Source of the DNA: Methylobacterium iners
Lineage (GTDB): Bacteria > Pseudomonadota > Alphaproteobacteria > Rhizobiales > Beijerinckiaceae
Assembly (NCBI RefSeq): GCF_022179305.1
Contig: NZ_BPQP01000048.1
Span: 1-64,000, forward strand
Direction of reading: 5' to 3'
Length of the DNA stretch: 64,000 nt
Shown here: positions 26,585 to 35,942 of the stretch, piece after piece
Layout of the letters: the number at the start of each line of letters is the position of its first letter
Position numbering within the stretch: position 1 is the stretch's first letter
Notes under the pieces: model-generated
Told to the model about the DNA's origin: nothing
Databases searched by the model: none
The model's input: the letters and a program-made list of their open reading frames with translations, nothing else
Program-made: the position numbers and the translations under genes

Positions 26585-29242
26585 TCACGCTGCCTGGCGG
26601 GTTTGAGCGCTGGAAGGAAGCGGACGGGAGGTCTCGGACCTGTCTGCGAAGGGTCGCTCCGTCTCGTCGAGCTTGTACAGCCATTCCATCCACTTGGCGG
26701 GATCGAAATCGGTGCTGGTCGATGCCTCGGGCGCAGCTTCCGAAGTTTCCGCGACGACGCTCCCGCCCAACTCTTGACGCCCGAGCGCGGCAACGACTTC
26801 GCGCCAAACGTCGGCCGCGAGAGCGGGGGCTTCGAAGAAGGGTTGCGGCGGCGAAGCTGCAGCGGCGACGAGCTGTCGGGACGGGACGCCCTGATCGACT
26901 ACCTGGACATCCAGAAGCGTCGACTGAGACGTGTCGTTCGCCACACGTTCCGCGAGCGGTTGCACGACAGCTGCCTTCGCCTCGGCAATCGCGCGAGCTC
27001 CAGTCTCCGCCGACGCGATGGATGTTGGCCGTCTCGCAAGAGCGTAACGCATCGCTCGGATCGGCTCGGTCAAGCCCCAGGTGAGAAATCGCAGACTTCC
27101 GGCGACCAGGCCAGGCGACCGACGACGACCGGCAAGAAAGGTTTCTAACGCGGTGGCGTCGGCGTACATGAGGTCGGCGAGGGCACGGAAGTCGCGATCG
27201 GCAAGGCTCGCGAACGTCACGATCCGCGTGTCGACGCCCGCCGTCCCGGAGACGTGAAAGGCGAGGGCGTCCAAGGACGACCTCGACGGAATGGACGTAC
27301 CGACGAGGCGGCCGTCTCCGCCTGTCGGCCAGACGCTTCCGTCGCTCCGCCGAAGCGTGCAGCCGCTGACGGAGATGCTCTCGATGGCGACGGCGAACCG
27401 GTCGCCGTTCAGTTCGACCGTGCCTTCGCGCGCAACCCGCAGACTTGGCCAGCGGTCGGGCTGTCGGCGCTCGGCGACGACACCGAGTGCGGCTCCCGCG
27501 ACCACGAGATTGAAAAGGCACCAGAGGCCGACGACGATCATCAGGCCCGTGACCCCGGGTTCGTAGAGATACCGCCAGGCTGCGGTAGCGACGCCGAGTG
27601 CCAGCACTGCGAAGATGACGAAAAACGGAAGGGCCAGGCTCGAAAGGTGGTTTTGATCGAGTGTCCTCCCCTTGGCCGTAACGGTGAAGCTCGGCTTGCG
27701 GGGAGCTACGATAACCGAAGCGATCGAGCGGGCGAGATAGACACCTTGCACGTACTCGTAAAGTTCAGAGACCCAGGGCCAGCGTACGTGTCCATAAAGA
27801 TAGTTCTGAAGCATCAAGTTGCCGGCGACATACATCGCCGTGAATGCAAGCGCTTCATCGATGGAAGACACGAATATCTTTACGTCGAAGAAGATGTGCA
27901 ACAGGGGGGCCAGCATGAAGACCAGGCGAGGAAGCGGAAACAACCAGAACAGCATGCTCGACAAGTAGCCGAGGCGTTGGATTGGCCTCAGCCCCGGCTT
28001 CATTAGCGGGTTTTTCAGGATGAGGATCTGGAACATGCCCTGGCACCAGCGCGCCCGCTGGCCGATGAAGTCGGCAAAGTTCTCCGGTTGCAAGCCTGCG
28101 ATCAACGGCGTGTCGACATACGCACTCGTCCACCCCCGCGCATGAAGCTCGAGCGCGGTCTCGCAGTCTTCGGTGATCGTGATCCCAGAGAAGCCGCCGA
28201 CTTCATCGAGCGCCACGCGTCGTAGAAGCGCGGCGGACCCGCAGAAGAACGACCCGTTCCACTTGTCGAGCCCACGTTGTGTGACTGAGTAGAACATCTC
28301 GTTTTCGGAGGGCATGCGCTCGAAGGTGCGCAGGTTTCGCTCGATCGGATCCGGGTTGAGGAAGACGTGCGGCGTCTGAACCAGGAACAGCTTGGGATCG
28401 GCGGCGAAATGCCCGATGGTCTCGCGCAGGAAACTCCGGAAGGGCGCATGGTCGGCATCGAGAACGACGACGATCTCACCGTCCGACGAGTTCAGACCGC
28501 TGTTCAGGTTGCCGGCCTTGGCGTGCTCGTTACGCGCGCGGGTCAAGTAGCGGGCGCCCAGGTCCGCGCAGAGCGCCTGCAAGCGTGCTCGGCGCGCCCT
28601 CGCGCCTGCGGCCCGGTCCGGATCGGCATCGGCGCATTTCTGGTCCGTGCCGCCGTCGTCGAGGAGCCAGACGGTGAAACGATCGCGTGGGTAGTCGAGG
28701 TTGCATGCGGCGGCGACTGTGGTAGCGAGAATCTCGGCATCTTCGTTGTAGGTCGGGATGAAGATGTCGACGCTCGGGAGGTCCTCCTCATCAACCGCCG
28801 AGAGCTTCGGGCGCACGAGCGGGTCGGCGTTTATCGTCAAGCTCACCGCCAGGATCACCACACAGTAAAGTTCGGCCGCGAGCAGGAGGAGCCCAAGGCC
28901 GAAGCTGACAGAATCCTCGGCGGAGGGCAGCGTTTCTGAAATCCGCCAGTAGACGTAGCGGAGCACGACAAGGCTTCCGAGCGCGATGAAGCCCATGCGC
29001 GCGACGCCCCTACGCGGCGCTACGAGCCACAGCGCGGCCATGCCGGCGAGGGCACTAAGGCTGAGAATGAGCTGCGCCTGGACGCTGACCGGATGAGTCA
29101 GGAAAGCCAGCGCGAGCGCACCGGATGATCCCCACGCCGTCCAACGCAAACCTACAATCGCCCGAGAGCGGATCTTGGCGGATTCGCACCGCGGCGATGC
29201 GGTTTGCGGTGCCGATAGGACGGAGGCTGACGTCGCAGGCAT
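26585..29242 (-). CDS. bcsA: Cellulose synthase catalytic subunit BcsA with PilZ domain
   Basis: An 885-residue inner-membrane glycosyltransferase (GT2) that polymerises UDP-glucose and exports cellulose. Membrane helices flank the catalytic domain. Motifs are LLDDGGTD, VLDADHAP, TED in ITITEDCETA and QRARWCQGM (QxxRW). The PilZ c-di-GMP site shows the RxxxR arginines in ERRQPDR and IESISVSGC. About 150 residues after the PilZ region form an Ala/Glu-rich extension ending near WMEWLYKLDETERP, longer than in characterised BcsA. The start at 29242 overlaps the bcsS stop (TAATG). Activity should depend on c-di-GMP. Confidence 0.95.
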   Translation of the reverse strand: MPATSASVLSAPQTASPRCESAKIRSRAIVGLRWTAWGSSGALALAFLTHPVSVQAQLILSLSALAGMAALWLVAPRRGVARMGFIALGSLVVLRYVYWRISETLPSAEDSVSFGLGLLLLAAELYCVVILAVSLTINADPLVRPKLSAVDEEDLPSVDIFIPTYNEDAEILATTVAAACNLDYPRDRFTVWLLDDGGTDQKCADADPDRAAGARARRARLQALCADLGARYLTRARNEHAKAGNLNSGLNSSDGEIVVVLDADHAPFRSFLRETIGHFAADPKLFLVQTPHVFLNPDPIERNLRTFERMPSENEMFYSVTQRGLDKWNGSFFCGSAALLRRVALDEVGGFSGITITEDCETALELHARGWTSAYVDTPLIAGLQPENFADFIGQRARWCQGMFQILILKNPLMKPGLRPIQRLGYLSSMLFWLFPLPRLVFMLAPLLHIFFDVKIFVSSIDEALAFTAMYVAGNLMLQNYLYGHVRWPWVSELYEYVQGVYLARSIASVIVAPRKPSFTVTAKGRTLDQNHLSSLALPFFVIFAVLALGVATAAWRYLYEPGVTGLMIVVGLWCLFNLVVAGAALGVVAERRQPDRWPSLRVAREGTVELNGDRFAVAIESISVSGCTLRRSDGSVWPTGGDGRLVGTSIPSRSSLDALAFHVSGTAGVDTRIVTFASLADRDFRALADLMYADATALETFLAGRRRSPGLVAGSLRFLTWGLTEPIRAMRYALARRPTSIASAETGARAIAEAKAAVVQPLAERVANDTSQSTLLDVQVVDQGVPSRQLVAAAASPPQPFFEAPALAADVWREVVAALGRQELGGSVVAETSEAAPEASTSTDFDPAKWMEWLYKLDETERPFADRSETSRPLPSSAQTRQAA

Positions 29243-29985
29243 TAGAAGCCTGCTCGCATGTCGACGGTCGTATAGAAGCCGGCTTTGTTGGCCTGATCGT
29301 GCAGATAGCCCGCGGCAAGACCGAACTGAACGGCGCCCACCTGCATTCCGGAGAGGTGGGCGCCGACGCGCCACTGCCGGTAGAAGTCATCGCCGAGCAG
29401 AGCGAATTCGGGGCCGACATAGCCACCGGCAAACGTAGCCATCCCGGCCCGGACGCGACCGAAATAGGCGTTGAACGTGGTGGCGTAGGAGCCCGTCGCA
29501 TGGATCATGGTTCGGGCGCTCGGGCGAGCATAAAGGTCGAGCGCCGCCTTAGCGCCAACCTCCGTTCCGGCGGGAGTCGCGATCAAGTCCAGCCCCGACA
29601 CGGCGTTGTGGCGGACATTCAGTCCGACGAAAGCGGAAAGGACCGCGTCCGGCCAGACCCAGGCATAGCCCGCCATGGCCGCAACCTCGGCTTGTTGTCC
29701 GATCGTCGCGCGTCCCGCGACGGTCGGGGACCGATAGGAGCCGATCAGGCCATCGAACCGCAACCGCGGACCACTGTGGGTAAGCGTACCGACCGGAGCG
29801 GCCGTCAGCGTCGCGCCTGCGAACTGGGATCCTTGCGAACTGAGCGTGGTCGAAGCGTCGACGGCGACGATCCAATCATCGCTGCGCTCGGACGGCTCGG
29901 CGCCCCGATACCAATCAGCGGCGTGGGCGGACGCGCCGTAAAGCACGGCAAATGCCGCCGTGAGCCATAGCAAACTCTGTTGCAT
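29242..29985 (-). CDS. bcsS: Cellulose biosynthesis protein BcsS
   Basis: A 247-residue exported protein, first gene of the operon. Signal peptide (LLWLTAAFAVLYGASAHA) is followed by repeated amphipathic beta-strands (GAEVGAKAALDLYARP-type, GYVGPEFALLGDDFYRQWRVG, GYLHDQANKAGFYTT) ending in Phe. This is typical of an outer-membrane beta-barrel. BcsS is known as an alphaproteobacterial cellulose-operon gene of unproven function; an outer-membrane export role would make up for the missing BcsC barrel, but that is inference. The operon promoter should lie in 29986-30130; no consensus was assigned. Confidence 0.8.
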   Translation of the reverse strand: MQQSLLWLTAAFAVLYGASAHAADWYRGAEPSERSDDWIVAVDASTTLSSQGSQFAGATLTAAPVGTLTHSGPRLRFDGLIGSYRSPTVAGRATIGQQAEVAAMAGYAWVWPDAVLSAFVGLNVRHNAVSGLDLIATPAGTEVGAKAALDLYARPSARTMIHATGSYATTFNAYFGRVRAGMATFAGGYVGPEFALLGDDFYRQWRVGAHLSGMQVGAVQFGLAAGYLHDQANKAGFYTTVDMRAGF

Positions 29986-30189
29986 GTCGATACGCCACGA
30001 AACCTGCAGAACGACTGCAACGTTTGTCGGGGGCGGTTAAGGAAAGCCTCTTGGAAGCGCTCGGATGCACCACGCTGAAGACCTAAGCCGAAAGACATAG
30101 GTCGTCTAAAATCGTTCTTCGGCGGATATCGACGGTGCGTTTTCCGGCTCCAACCTGCAAATCCTTGGGGTCGTTCTTGTCCCAGCCGT

Positions 30190-30863
30190 ATGCAGTGCCG
30201 CTCCTAACGCGCGCCTTGGCTCCTTACGCCTCGTCCAAGGCGGAGGCCGAGCGCGTGCTGCTCACGGCGAACGGCTCCCGGCCCGGTTTCGAGACGCTCG
30301 CGCTGCGTCCGCCCCTCATCTGGGGCGCAGGCATGCCCACGCTCGACCACATGGTCGAGCGCGTGCGGGCCGGCCGCTGGCAGTGGGTCGGCGGCGGCGG
30401 ACAGGCCATGTCGACCTGCCACGTCGACAACCTCTGCCACGCGCTGCTGCTGGCCGCGGATCGAGGCCGAGGCGGCGAAGCCTACTTCGTCTCGGACGGC
30501 GAGAACGGTACGCTCAAGAGCGTGATATCCGACCTCCTCGGGACCCGGGGGGTCGTGCCGGAGGACCGGGCGGCGCCGTTTGCCGTCGCCTGGGCGATGG
30601 CGGGCGTCTTGGGCGTGGTCTGGGGTGCGCTGCGCCTCAAAGGCGAGCCCCCGCTCACGCGCCAGATGCTGCGCCTCATCGGCAAGCCGTTCACGGTCCG
30701 CAGCGACAAGGCGGGGGCTGAACTAGGCTATCGTCCTCGCATTACCTGGGTCGAGGGGATCTCGGCGATGCGGCATGTCTCACCCGACGCAACGGTCTCG
30801 GCGAGCGCCTTGGTCACTGGCAGCCAAACAGGCCCGTCGCACCTCGCGCCCAAGATCTCGTGA
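30190..30863 (+). pseudogene. NAD-dependent epimerase/dehydratase, 5' truncated
   Basis: Family homology starts abruptly at APYASSKAEAERVLL, the catalytic YxxxK segment of extended short-chain dehydrogenases. It continues through LRPPLIWGAG, HVDNLCHALLLA and AYFVSDGE to a normal C-terminus. The N-terminal Rossmann nucleotide-binding half (GxxGxxG) is absent. An open frame extends to 30135 but with unrelated residues. It therefore cannot bind cofactor and is likely dead. The breakpoint near 30190 also marks the upstream edge of the cellulose region. Confidence 0.75.
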
Positions 30864-30938
30864 CGGCTGTGCGCGACCGCACCTTCGCCGCTGCGAGTTC
30901 GAGCGCCTGATGCTTGGACCCATGGTCAGGAGATGACG

Positions 30939-31691
30939 ATGTTCGCCTCAGCCGCCGTCCGAAGCCTGCTCGTTTTAGGAGGAATGGCCTTCGTTGCCGC
31001 CGCGCAGCCGGCGGCCGGACAGACCATCGACGCTTCTTATGGCGCTAGGCTTGCTGGGGTCTCCGTCGGGCAGGGCAGGATCAGTGGCGCCGTGACCGCC
31101 TCGTCTTACCGTGTCAGCATCTCGGGCCGCTACTCCCTGCTCGGCTTCGGCGGCACCTTCGAGGCCGGGGCCAACGGCGCGGTGGCGGGCGGCTCGCGTG
31201 TGGTGCCCGAGAGCTATCGCACGACGGGCTCCGGCCGACGGACACGAACCACGATGGTGACGTTTCAGGGCGGCAACGCTGTCGACGCGCGCATCGAGCC
31301 GGCGCTCGATGCCGAGGAGAAGGAGGGCCGTGTGCCGCTCGACGACAGTCACCGCCGTGACGTGGTCGATCCTCTAAGCGGCCTCGTCGCCCAGGTGCTG
31401 CGCGCTTCGCTCGGCGACGATCCCTGCGCGGGACTGGCACGCGTGTTCTCAGGCATCACCCGCTTCGACGTGAGTCTTGCCCCTGCGGTGAGCAAACCCG
31501 ACGGTGAGCGCACCTGCCAGGCAACCTACCGACCCATCGCCGGTCATCGTGCCGACGGCTCGGTCGCGGCCGCCGGTCGGGCGATCACCGTAGCCTACCC
31601 GGTAGCAAGAAGAGCGGGCGAGGCACGGCTGCCGAGCCGCATCGAAGTTCCGCTCGCCGTCGGTACGCTGGTGATCGAGCGGGTGCTATAA
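30939..31691 (+). CDS. DUF3108 secreted protein
   Basis: A 250-residue protein with a signal peptide (SLLVLGGMAFVAAAQPAAG) and a DUF3108-like beta-rich domain (YGARLAGVSVGQGRISG, SYRVSISGRYSLLGF). DUF3108 proteins are periplasmic and uncharacterised. ATG 30939 has GGAG 6 bases upstream, whereas ATG 30933 directly abuts it. The C-terminus reads LPSRIEVPLAVGTLVIERVL, a family-like end. Convergent or paired neighbours give no hint of function. Confidence 0.8.
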   Translation: MFASAAVRSLLVLGGMAFVAAAQPAAGQTIDASYGARLAGVSVGQGRISGAVTASSYRVSISGRYSLLGFGGTFEAGANGAVAGGSRVVPESYRTTGSGRRTRTTMVTFQGGNAVDARIEPALDAEEKEGRVPLDDSHRRDVVDPLSGLVAQVLRASLGDDPCAGLARVFSGITRFDVSLAPAVSKPDGERTCQATYRPIAGHRADGSVAAAGRAITVAYPVARRAGEARLPSRIEVPLAVGTLVIERVL

Positions 31692-31803
31692 GGGTCCAGT
31701 GGCGGCTGCGTGACGGCGCCCTGCGTGGTGGCGGTGCAGGGGGGGCCTGTCGTCACCCGAGGTGATCAAGGTCAGCGGCACGGCGGGCGAGCATCGCGCG
31801 GTC

Positions 31804-32161
31804 ATGGGAGGCACTCAGGGAAAGCGAAGCCGCCTGGGAGCTGGAGAAGCGCTTCTGGCTGGAGGGTCCCTCGGTCTACGACGACCTGCTCGATCCAGCG
31901 TGCCTCATGGCGTTTCCCGGCATGGGAGTGATGCGCGCGACCGACATCCTCGCCAGCCTCAGGGAGGCGCCTCGCTGGACGTCAGTGGTAATGAGCAACC
32001 GGGCGCTGGCCCGGCCTCGCCGGGACGTGCTCGTGCTGGGCTACACGGCGGAGGGTCACCGGGACGGCTCGGAGCCCTACCGCTGCCACTGCACGTCGAC
32101 CTACGTGGAGGACGGCGGACACTGGAAGCTGGTACAGCATCAGCAGACCATGGCGGCTTGA
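31804..32161 (+). pseudogene. DUF4440 / SnoaL-like protein with frameshift at start
   Basis: The downstream frame reads LEKRFWLEGPSVYDDLLDPAC, RATDILASLREAPRW and YRCHCTSTYVEDGGHWKLVQHQQ to TGA at 32161. It is a small NTF2-like (DUF4440) protein. No start codon exists in this frame before ATG 31907, which is inside the domain. ATG 31804 followed by ATGGGAGGC would be in frame if one G were absent (ATGGAGGCACTC). A single-base insertion or sequencing error thus seems to have broken an otherwise intact gene. Translation from 31907 would give 84 residues lacking the first helix. Confidence 0.65.
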
Positions 32162-32402
32162 GACCCGGCATCCGTTCCGACCCAGCCGCGGAAGGCCGCC
32201 TTGTCGTCCTCGAAAGTGGACCTCCGCAGGTTGCGAACCGCAGCCGCAAGCCGATCCCCTAACCAGCCTGAACCTGAACAGGTCAGGCCGGTTCAGGAAG
32301 GCCACCGGCCCAATCCGAGCGGATGCCACACCAGGGTTCGACAAGGCACCCGACATCGCGTCAGATTGGCGGAGAACCGATCCCGGGTCCTCGGAGGCGT
32401 TC

Positions 32403-32849
32403 ATGCCGACCTACACCTGCCAGGCTGCACCCGCCCTACTCACGTCCTCGCGCAGGACGGCCCTCGCGCGCGCGATCACGATGGCCCACGCGGAGGTCAC
32501 GGGCGCACCGGCCTACTTCGCCCAGGTGATCTTCCAGGAGGTTGCCGATGGCTCGCACTTCATCGGCGGCGCGCCGCTCACGGACGACCACCTCTTCGTC
32601 TACGGCCGCATACGTGCGGGGCGCCCTGCCCAGATGCGGCGTGCCCTGATCGAGCGCCTCGTGGCAGACGTCGCCGCCGCTGCCGCCGTTCCTCCCTTCT
32701 CGGTGTGGGTCTACCTCCTGGAGCTGCCCGCGAGTGCCATGGCCGAGTTCGGGCGTGTCCTGCCGGAACCCGGGGATGAGGCGGCTTGGGCGGCCTCCTT
32801 CCCTGAGGACGAGCGCGAACGCATGACCAGCCTCGCTCAAGGGACCTGA
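32403..32849 (+). CDS. Tautomerase-family protein
   Basis: A 148-residue protein beginning MPTYTC, so the mature N-terminus would be the catalytic Pro1 of the 4-oxalocrotonate tautomerase superfamily. LARAITMAHAEVTGAPAYFAQVIFQE matches the first beta-alpha-beta unit of long-chain (cis-CaaD-like) members. The second half contains IERLVADVAAAAAVPPFSVWVYLLELP. GGAGG lies 7 bases before the ATG. The substrate cannot be told from sequence. Confidence 0.85.
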   Translation: MPTYTCQAAPALLTSSRRTALARAITMAHAEVTGAPAYFAQVIFQEVADGSHFIGGAPLTDDHLFVYGRIRAGRPAQMRRALIERLVADVAAAAAVPPFSVWVYLLELPASAMAEFGRVLPEPGDEAAWAASFPEDERERMTSLAQGT

Positions 32850-32887
32850 GCATTCGTCCGACGATCGTCGTTCTCGAAGGTTCCGCA

Positions 32888-33130
32888 ATGGTGGACGAAC
32901 CCATCGACCCTCCCCACAACGATAGGGAGAGCCTGTCCCGTGAGTGGGCCGATGCGGCCGTGACTGCGTGCCATAACCTCGGCTTCGACAAGCCGCCGTC
33001 CCGCCTCAGCCCGGAGCACTGGCAGCAGGTTCTGGCGAGTGTCGCGGCCCGGATGCGGATGCGCGGGGTCTCGCCTCCGACGGGGTGGGAGAGCGCCCTC
33101 GCGCGGCAGGTCGGGCGCGATGTCGAGTGA
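32888..33130 (+). CDS. Hypothetical protein (80 aa)
   Basis: A small soluble protein starting MVDEPIDPPHNDRES with GAAGG upstream of the ATG, 38 bases after the tautomerase gene and likely cotranscribed. Helical middle (ADAAVTACHNLGF; EHWQQVLASVAARMRMRG). No family recognised. Confidence 0.6.
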   Translation: MVDEPIDPPHNDRESLSREWADAAVTACHNLGFDKPPSRLSPEHWQQVLASVAARMRMRGVSPPTGWESALARQVGRDVE

Positions 33131-33207
33131 TCCTCTCCCTGCGTCGATGGGCGACGGCCGCCCCTTGTCTGCTGTCGCGAGCATCATCCTTGGAGAAGGC
33201 TGACGAC

Positions 33208-33393
33208 GTGAACGCACGCGACCGACGCCTTGCATGGATCGGAGTGACGGGCGGTCTCGTCGGCATCCTCGTCATGAACGTTGCCCCGCTCGACGCGCTG
33301 CTTCCCGTGAACCGCGCACTCTTCGCTATGGTCTGTATCTTGCTGGCGATCTGGGTCGTCTTGGCCATAATCCCTGACGGCGACGGATCATGA
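33208..33393 (+). CDS. Small membrane protein (61 aa)
   Basis: Starts at GTG with GGAGAAGG about 10 bases upstream. Two predicted membrane helices (WIGVTGGLVGILVMNVAPL and LFAMVCILLAIWVVLAII) are joined by a short loop. The open frame reads back to 33085, but that part is Arg-rich and overlaps the previous gene. No family recognised; probably an inner-membrane accessory protein. Confidence 0.65.
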   Translation: MNARDRRLAWIGVTGGLVGILVMNVAPLDALLPVNRALFAMVCILLAIWVVLAIIPDGDGS

Positions 33394-34511
33394 CGAATAT
33401 CGTGGCCACACGTCTAGGAGCGATACGCGCTTCAGCAGAGTAACCGTCTCAGAAAAGTGAGGCCCGGCGCTCGCCCCGCATGGCAAAATGCAAGCCTGGC
33501 GCGCCAGTGAAGCGGTCAGGCTCGTAGGTGGCAAACTGGGTGGCCTCGCTGCCCATGATCGGGGGATGCAAGACAGCGAGGCCGTGCCGTTCACCTGCGG
33601 TGCTCAGCGCCTGCAATCTGCGGGCCGGCCTCGGTTCTCGCAATCACGTACACTAACCCATCATGGAAAAAGCCTGTTGCGGTGCGTGCCGGGCGAGCAA
33701 ATTGCGTAGGTGTCGGAGCCCGCGTCAGTGTGTTCAGGGCGAACCGTCGAACGGGAGGCACAGGGCGAGCATGACGACGGCAAGGGACGAGGACGGCATC
33801 GCCTCATGATCCAGGGCAATCCTGCGACAGCGTCGAGCCGTGCATCAGCCACAAGGGTCGACACCGAATGAGCCGCGGCATGTGCCCCACAGAGCGCGCG
33901 GCGCATGAGGTCGTTGGGGAGTTCGCTGCCGTTGCGGTATTCCTCCGGATCGGGTCCGGGGTCGCCGGGTATGGGAGAGACGTTCGGCGCGGTCAGGTTC
34001 GTGGGCCCCCTTGCCTCGTTCGAAGCCATCGCAGGGTCGAGATTGCCACGCAGACTAGCTTGCGCCAGGGCCCCACGTTGATCTCAGCGTAACGGCCCTA
34101 GCCCACCAGGCTGGTAGGTTTGATCCGCCCCTCCTGACGCCACTACGATACCTGCGGGCGCTTCACGTTACGGAGGCGCGCGAACTTGAATTTAGACGCT
34201 ATGTGCTGGTGCGAGGCCGTTGGCTGGTACTATTGCTGTCAAGGGCGAACTTTCGCGAATTGCGTCGAGGCGAACAGTACCGCCCTTGGTCGATGATCAT
34301 GGGAAGTGCTATGTCGTAGCTGCCGAGCGAAAGTCTCTGCTCCGGGTGGATCGCTTGTTTCTGTTCGCTGTTTCGGCGAGTCCTCGGACCTGCAGAGAGC
34401 CAAAAATCGGGAGCAACTCTGCCTGCAATGGGGCGTATTGCCCAGGCATGAGCGGTGGTATACCAGTTGCTGCTGGGGAACTGGACAACGGCGGCTGAGC
34501 GTGACGCACCT
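33394..34511. other. 1.1-kb region without a confident gene
   Basis: Two minus-strand frames have some coding character. 33449-33643 (TTG start) contains IMGSEATQFATYEPDRFTGA and may be the tail of a lost gene. 33661-34029 starts MASNEARGPTNLTAPN, but its second half is Arg/Ser-rich. Neither has a recognised family. Nothing RNA-like was seen. The stretch reads as decayed DNA between the tautomerase cluster and the IS3 remnant. Confidence 0.4.
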
Positions 34512-34781
34512 TCAGTGGCCACGTGCCAAGTCGGGATTGATCGTGATGGTAATTTCGTCTCCGTTGCGAACACCGATGGCAATGGCTTCTAGAAGGCTCG
34601 CAGTCCCTTCCCGCCCCATGCCCTTCATCATCTCCTCAACGGCCACCATGAGCATGCCGGTGACGGCCGGCTGGGCGCCGGCATCTTTAGTGGCCTCGGC
34701 GAGCGCTTCACGCCAGGACGCAGCAATCGCGCTGCCGACCATCGCTTGCAGCCCCTCAATCGTCGGGATGTCGTCGGCCAT
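34512..34781 (-). CDS. Hypothetical protein (89 aa)
   Basis: Starts MADDIPTIEGLQAMVGSAIA with GGAG about 10 bases upstream. Helical with an amphipathic centre (TGMLMVAVEEMMKGMGREGTA) and an acidic beta end (VRNGDEITITINPDLA). No signal or membrane anchor. No family recognised; the single good ribosome site and composition support a real gene. Confidence 0.6.
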   Translation of the reverse strand: MADDIPTIEGLQAMVGSAIAASWREALAEATKDAGAQPAVTGMLMVAVEEMMKGMGREGTASLLEAIAIGVRNGDEITITINPDLARGH

Positions 34782-34986
34782 GGCAGTTCTCCAATGCTGT
34801 TCGGGTATCCCGATCTAGGGCAGCGTAGCTCGCCGGCACTTCGCGCATGTCGAGTGGGGCAAGTGCCCCGGGGCGCGTCAACTGCATCGGCGAGCGCAAC
34901 ACCGTTCGCTTCCGCTCGCGTCAGGCGGGCCTTCAGCTCCGCGTCGCGAACTCCGGGCGAGACATGTGCGACAGTCGTGAGGCATG

Positions 34987-35858
34987 TAGCGCGAGAAGTC
35001 ATCGAGCACCGTCGACAGGTAGTACCAGCCCCAGCCGTCGAACTTCAGGTAGGTGAAGTCCGTCTGCCAGAGCTGGTTGGGTGCGGTAGTCTTGTTGCGG
35101 AACTCGTCGGCGGCTTTGACGACGATGTAGGCCGGGCTGGTGATCAGGTCCTGAGCCTTGAGTAGGCGATAGACGGTCGCTTTCGAGACGAAGTATCGTC
35201 GCTCGTCGGTGAAGCGCACCGCCAACTCGCGCGGGCTGAGCTCCGGCTGTTCCAGGGCGCGGGCGACGATCTGCCCGCGGACCTCATTCGGCAGACGGTT
35301 CCAGACCCGGCCGGGTCGGGACGGACGATTCGCCAGGGCCTCGGGGCCGCCGCGCTGATAGGCGTCGTACCACCGGTAGAACGTCGCCCGGGTGACGCCG
35401 AGCTTCTCCAGGGTGGCGCGCACCGGCAGGTGGGATTGCTCGACCAGCCGAATGATCTCCAGCTTCTCGGGGGCCGGGTACCTCATGCCTCGTCGCCCCC
35501 CAGCCCCGCTCATGCTTTTTTTGAGCAGGCGGTTCTCCAGCACGAGATCGGCCACGACCTCCTTCAGCGCGCCCGCCTCGCGGCGCAGATCCTTGACCTC
35601 GTCGGCGGTCGCGGCGCGGGTTGTGTCGCCGGCCAGCCGCTTCTTGCCGGCTTCCAGGAACTCCTTGGACCAGCCGTAGTACATCGAGCTGGCGATGCCC
35701 TCGCGCCGGCACAGTTCGGCGATGCTGTCCTCGCTGCGCCGGCCTTCTCGCACGATGCGGATCGTCTTCTCAGACGAGAACTGCCGACGTGTGGCCCGGC
35801 GGATATTCTTGATCACCGCTCCTGCCGGCTTCCGTGCCGGCCCGGATATCTGTTTCAT
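34987..35858 (-). pseudogene. IS3-family transposase, truncated
   Basis: Starts at ATG 35858 with GGAG upstream. The OrfA part has a helix-turn-helix (EKTIRIVREGRRSEDSIAELCRREG) and leucine-zipper helix (DLVLENRLLKKS). OrfB follows in the same frame (MRYPAPEKLEIIRLVEQ) with the HTH_21-like segment and the start of the integrase core, containing the first two acidic residues (WQTDFTYLKFD; TVLDDFSRYM). Sequence then switches to unrelated residues, so the third catalytic Glu and the C-terminus are missing. The enzyme cannot work. Confidence 0.88.
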
Positions 35859-35942
35859 CTTCGCTCCTGAGGGCTACGATGAACCAGCCATCCTCCGTTC
35901 GTGAAGACCCTCAATCTGTCTCAGGTGTGCTGACGGCGGACA
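34987..35942. mobile_element. IS3-family element, 3' part deleted
   Basis: The left boundary is where transposase homology stops, near 34987. The right end is taken as 35942, because the minus strand there begins TGTCCGCCGTCAGCACACC, a TG-starting terminus as in IS3 elements; the missing opposite end prevents confirming it. The element lost its distal third with one terminal repeat. Confidence 0.6.
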
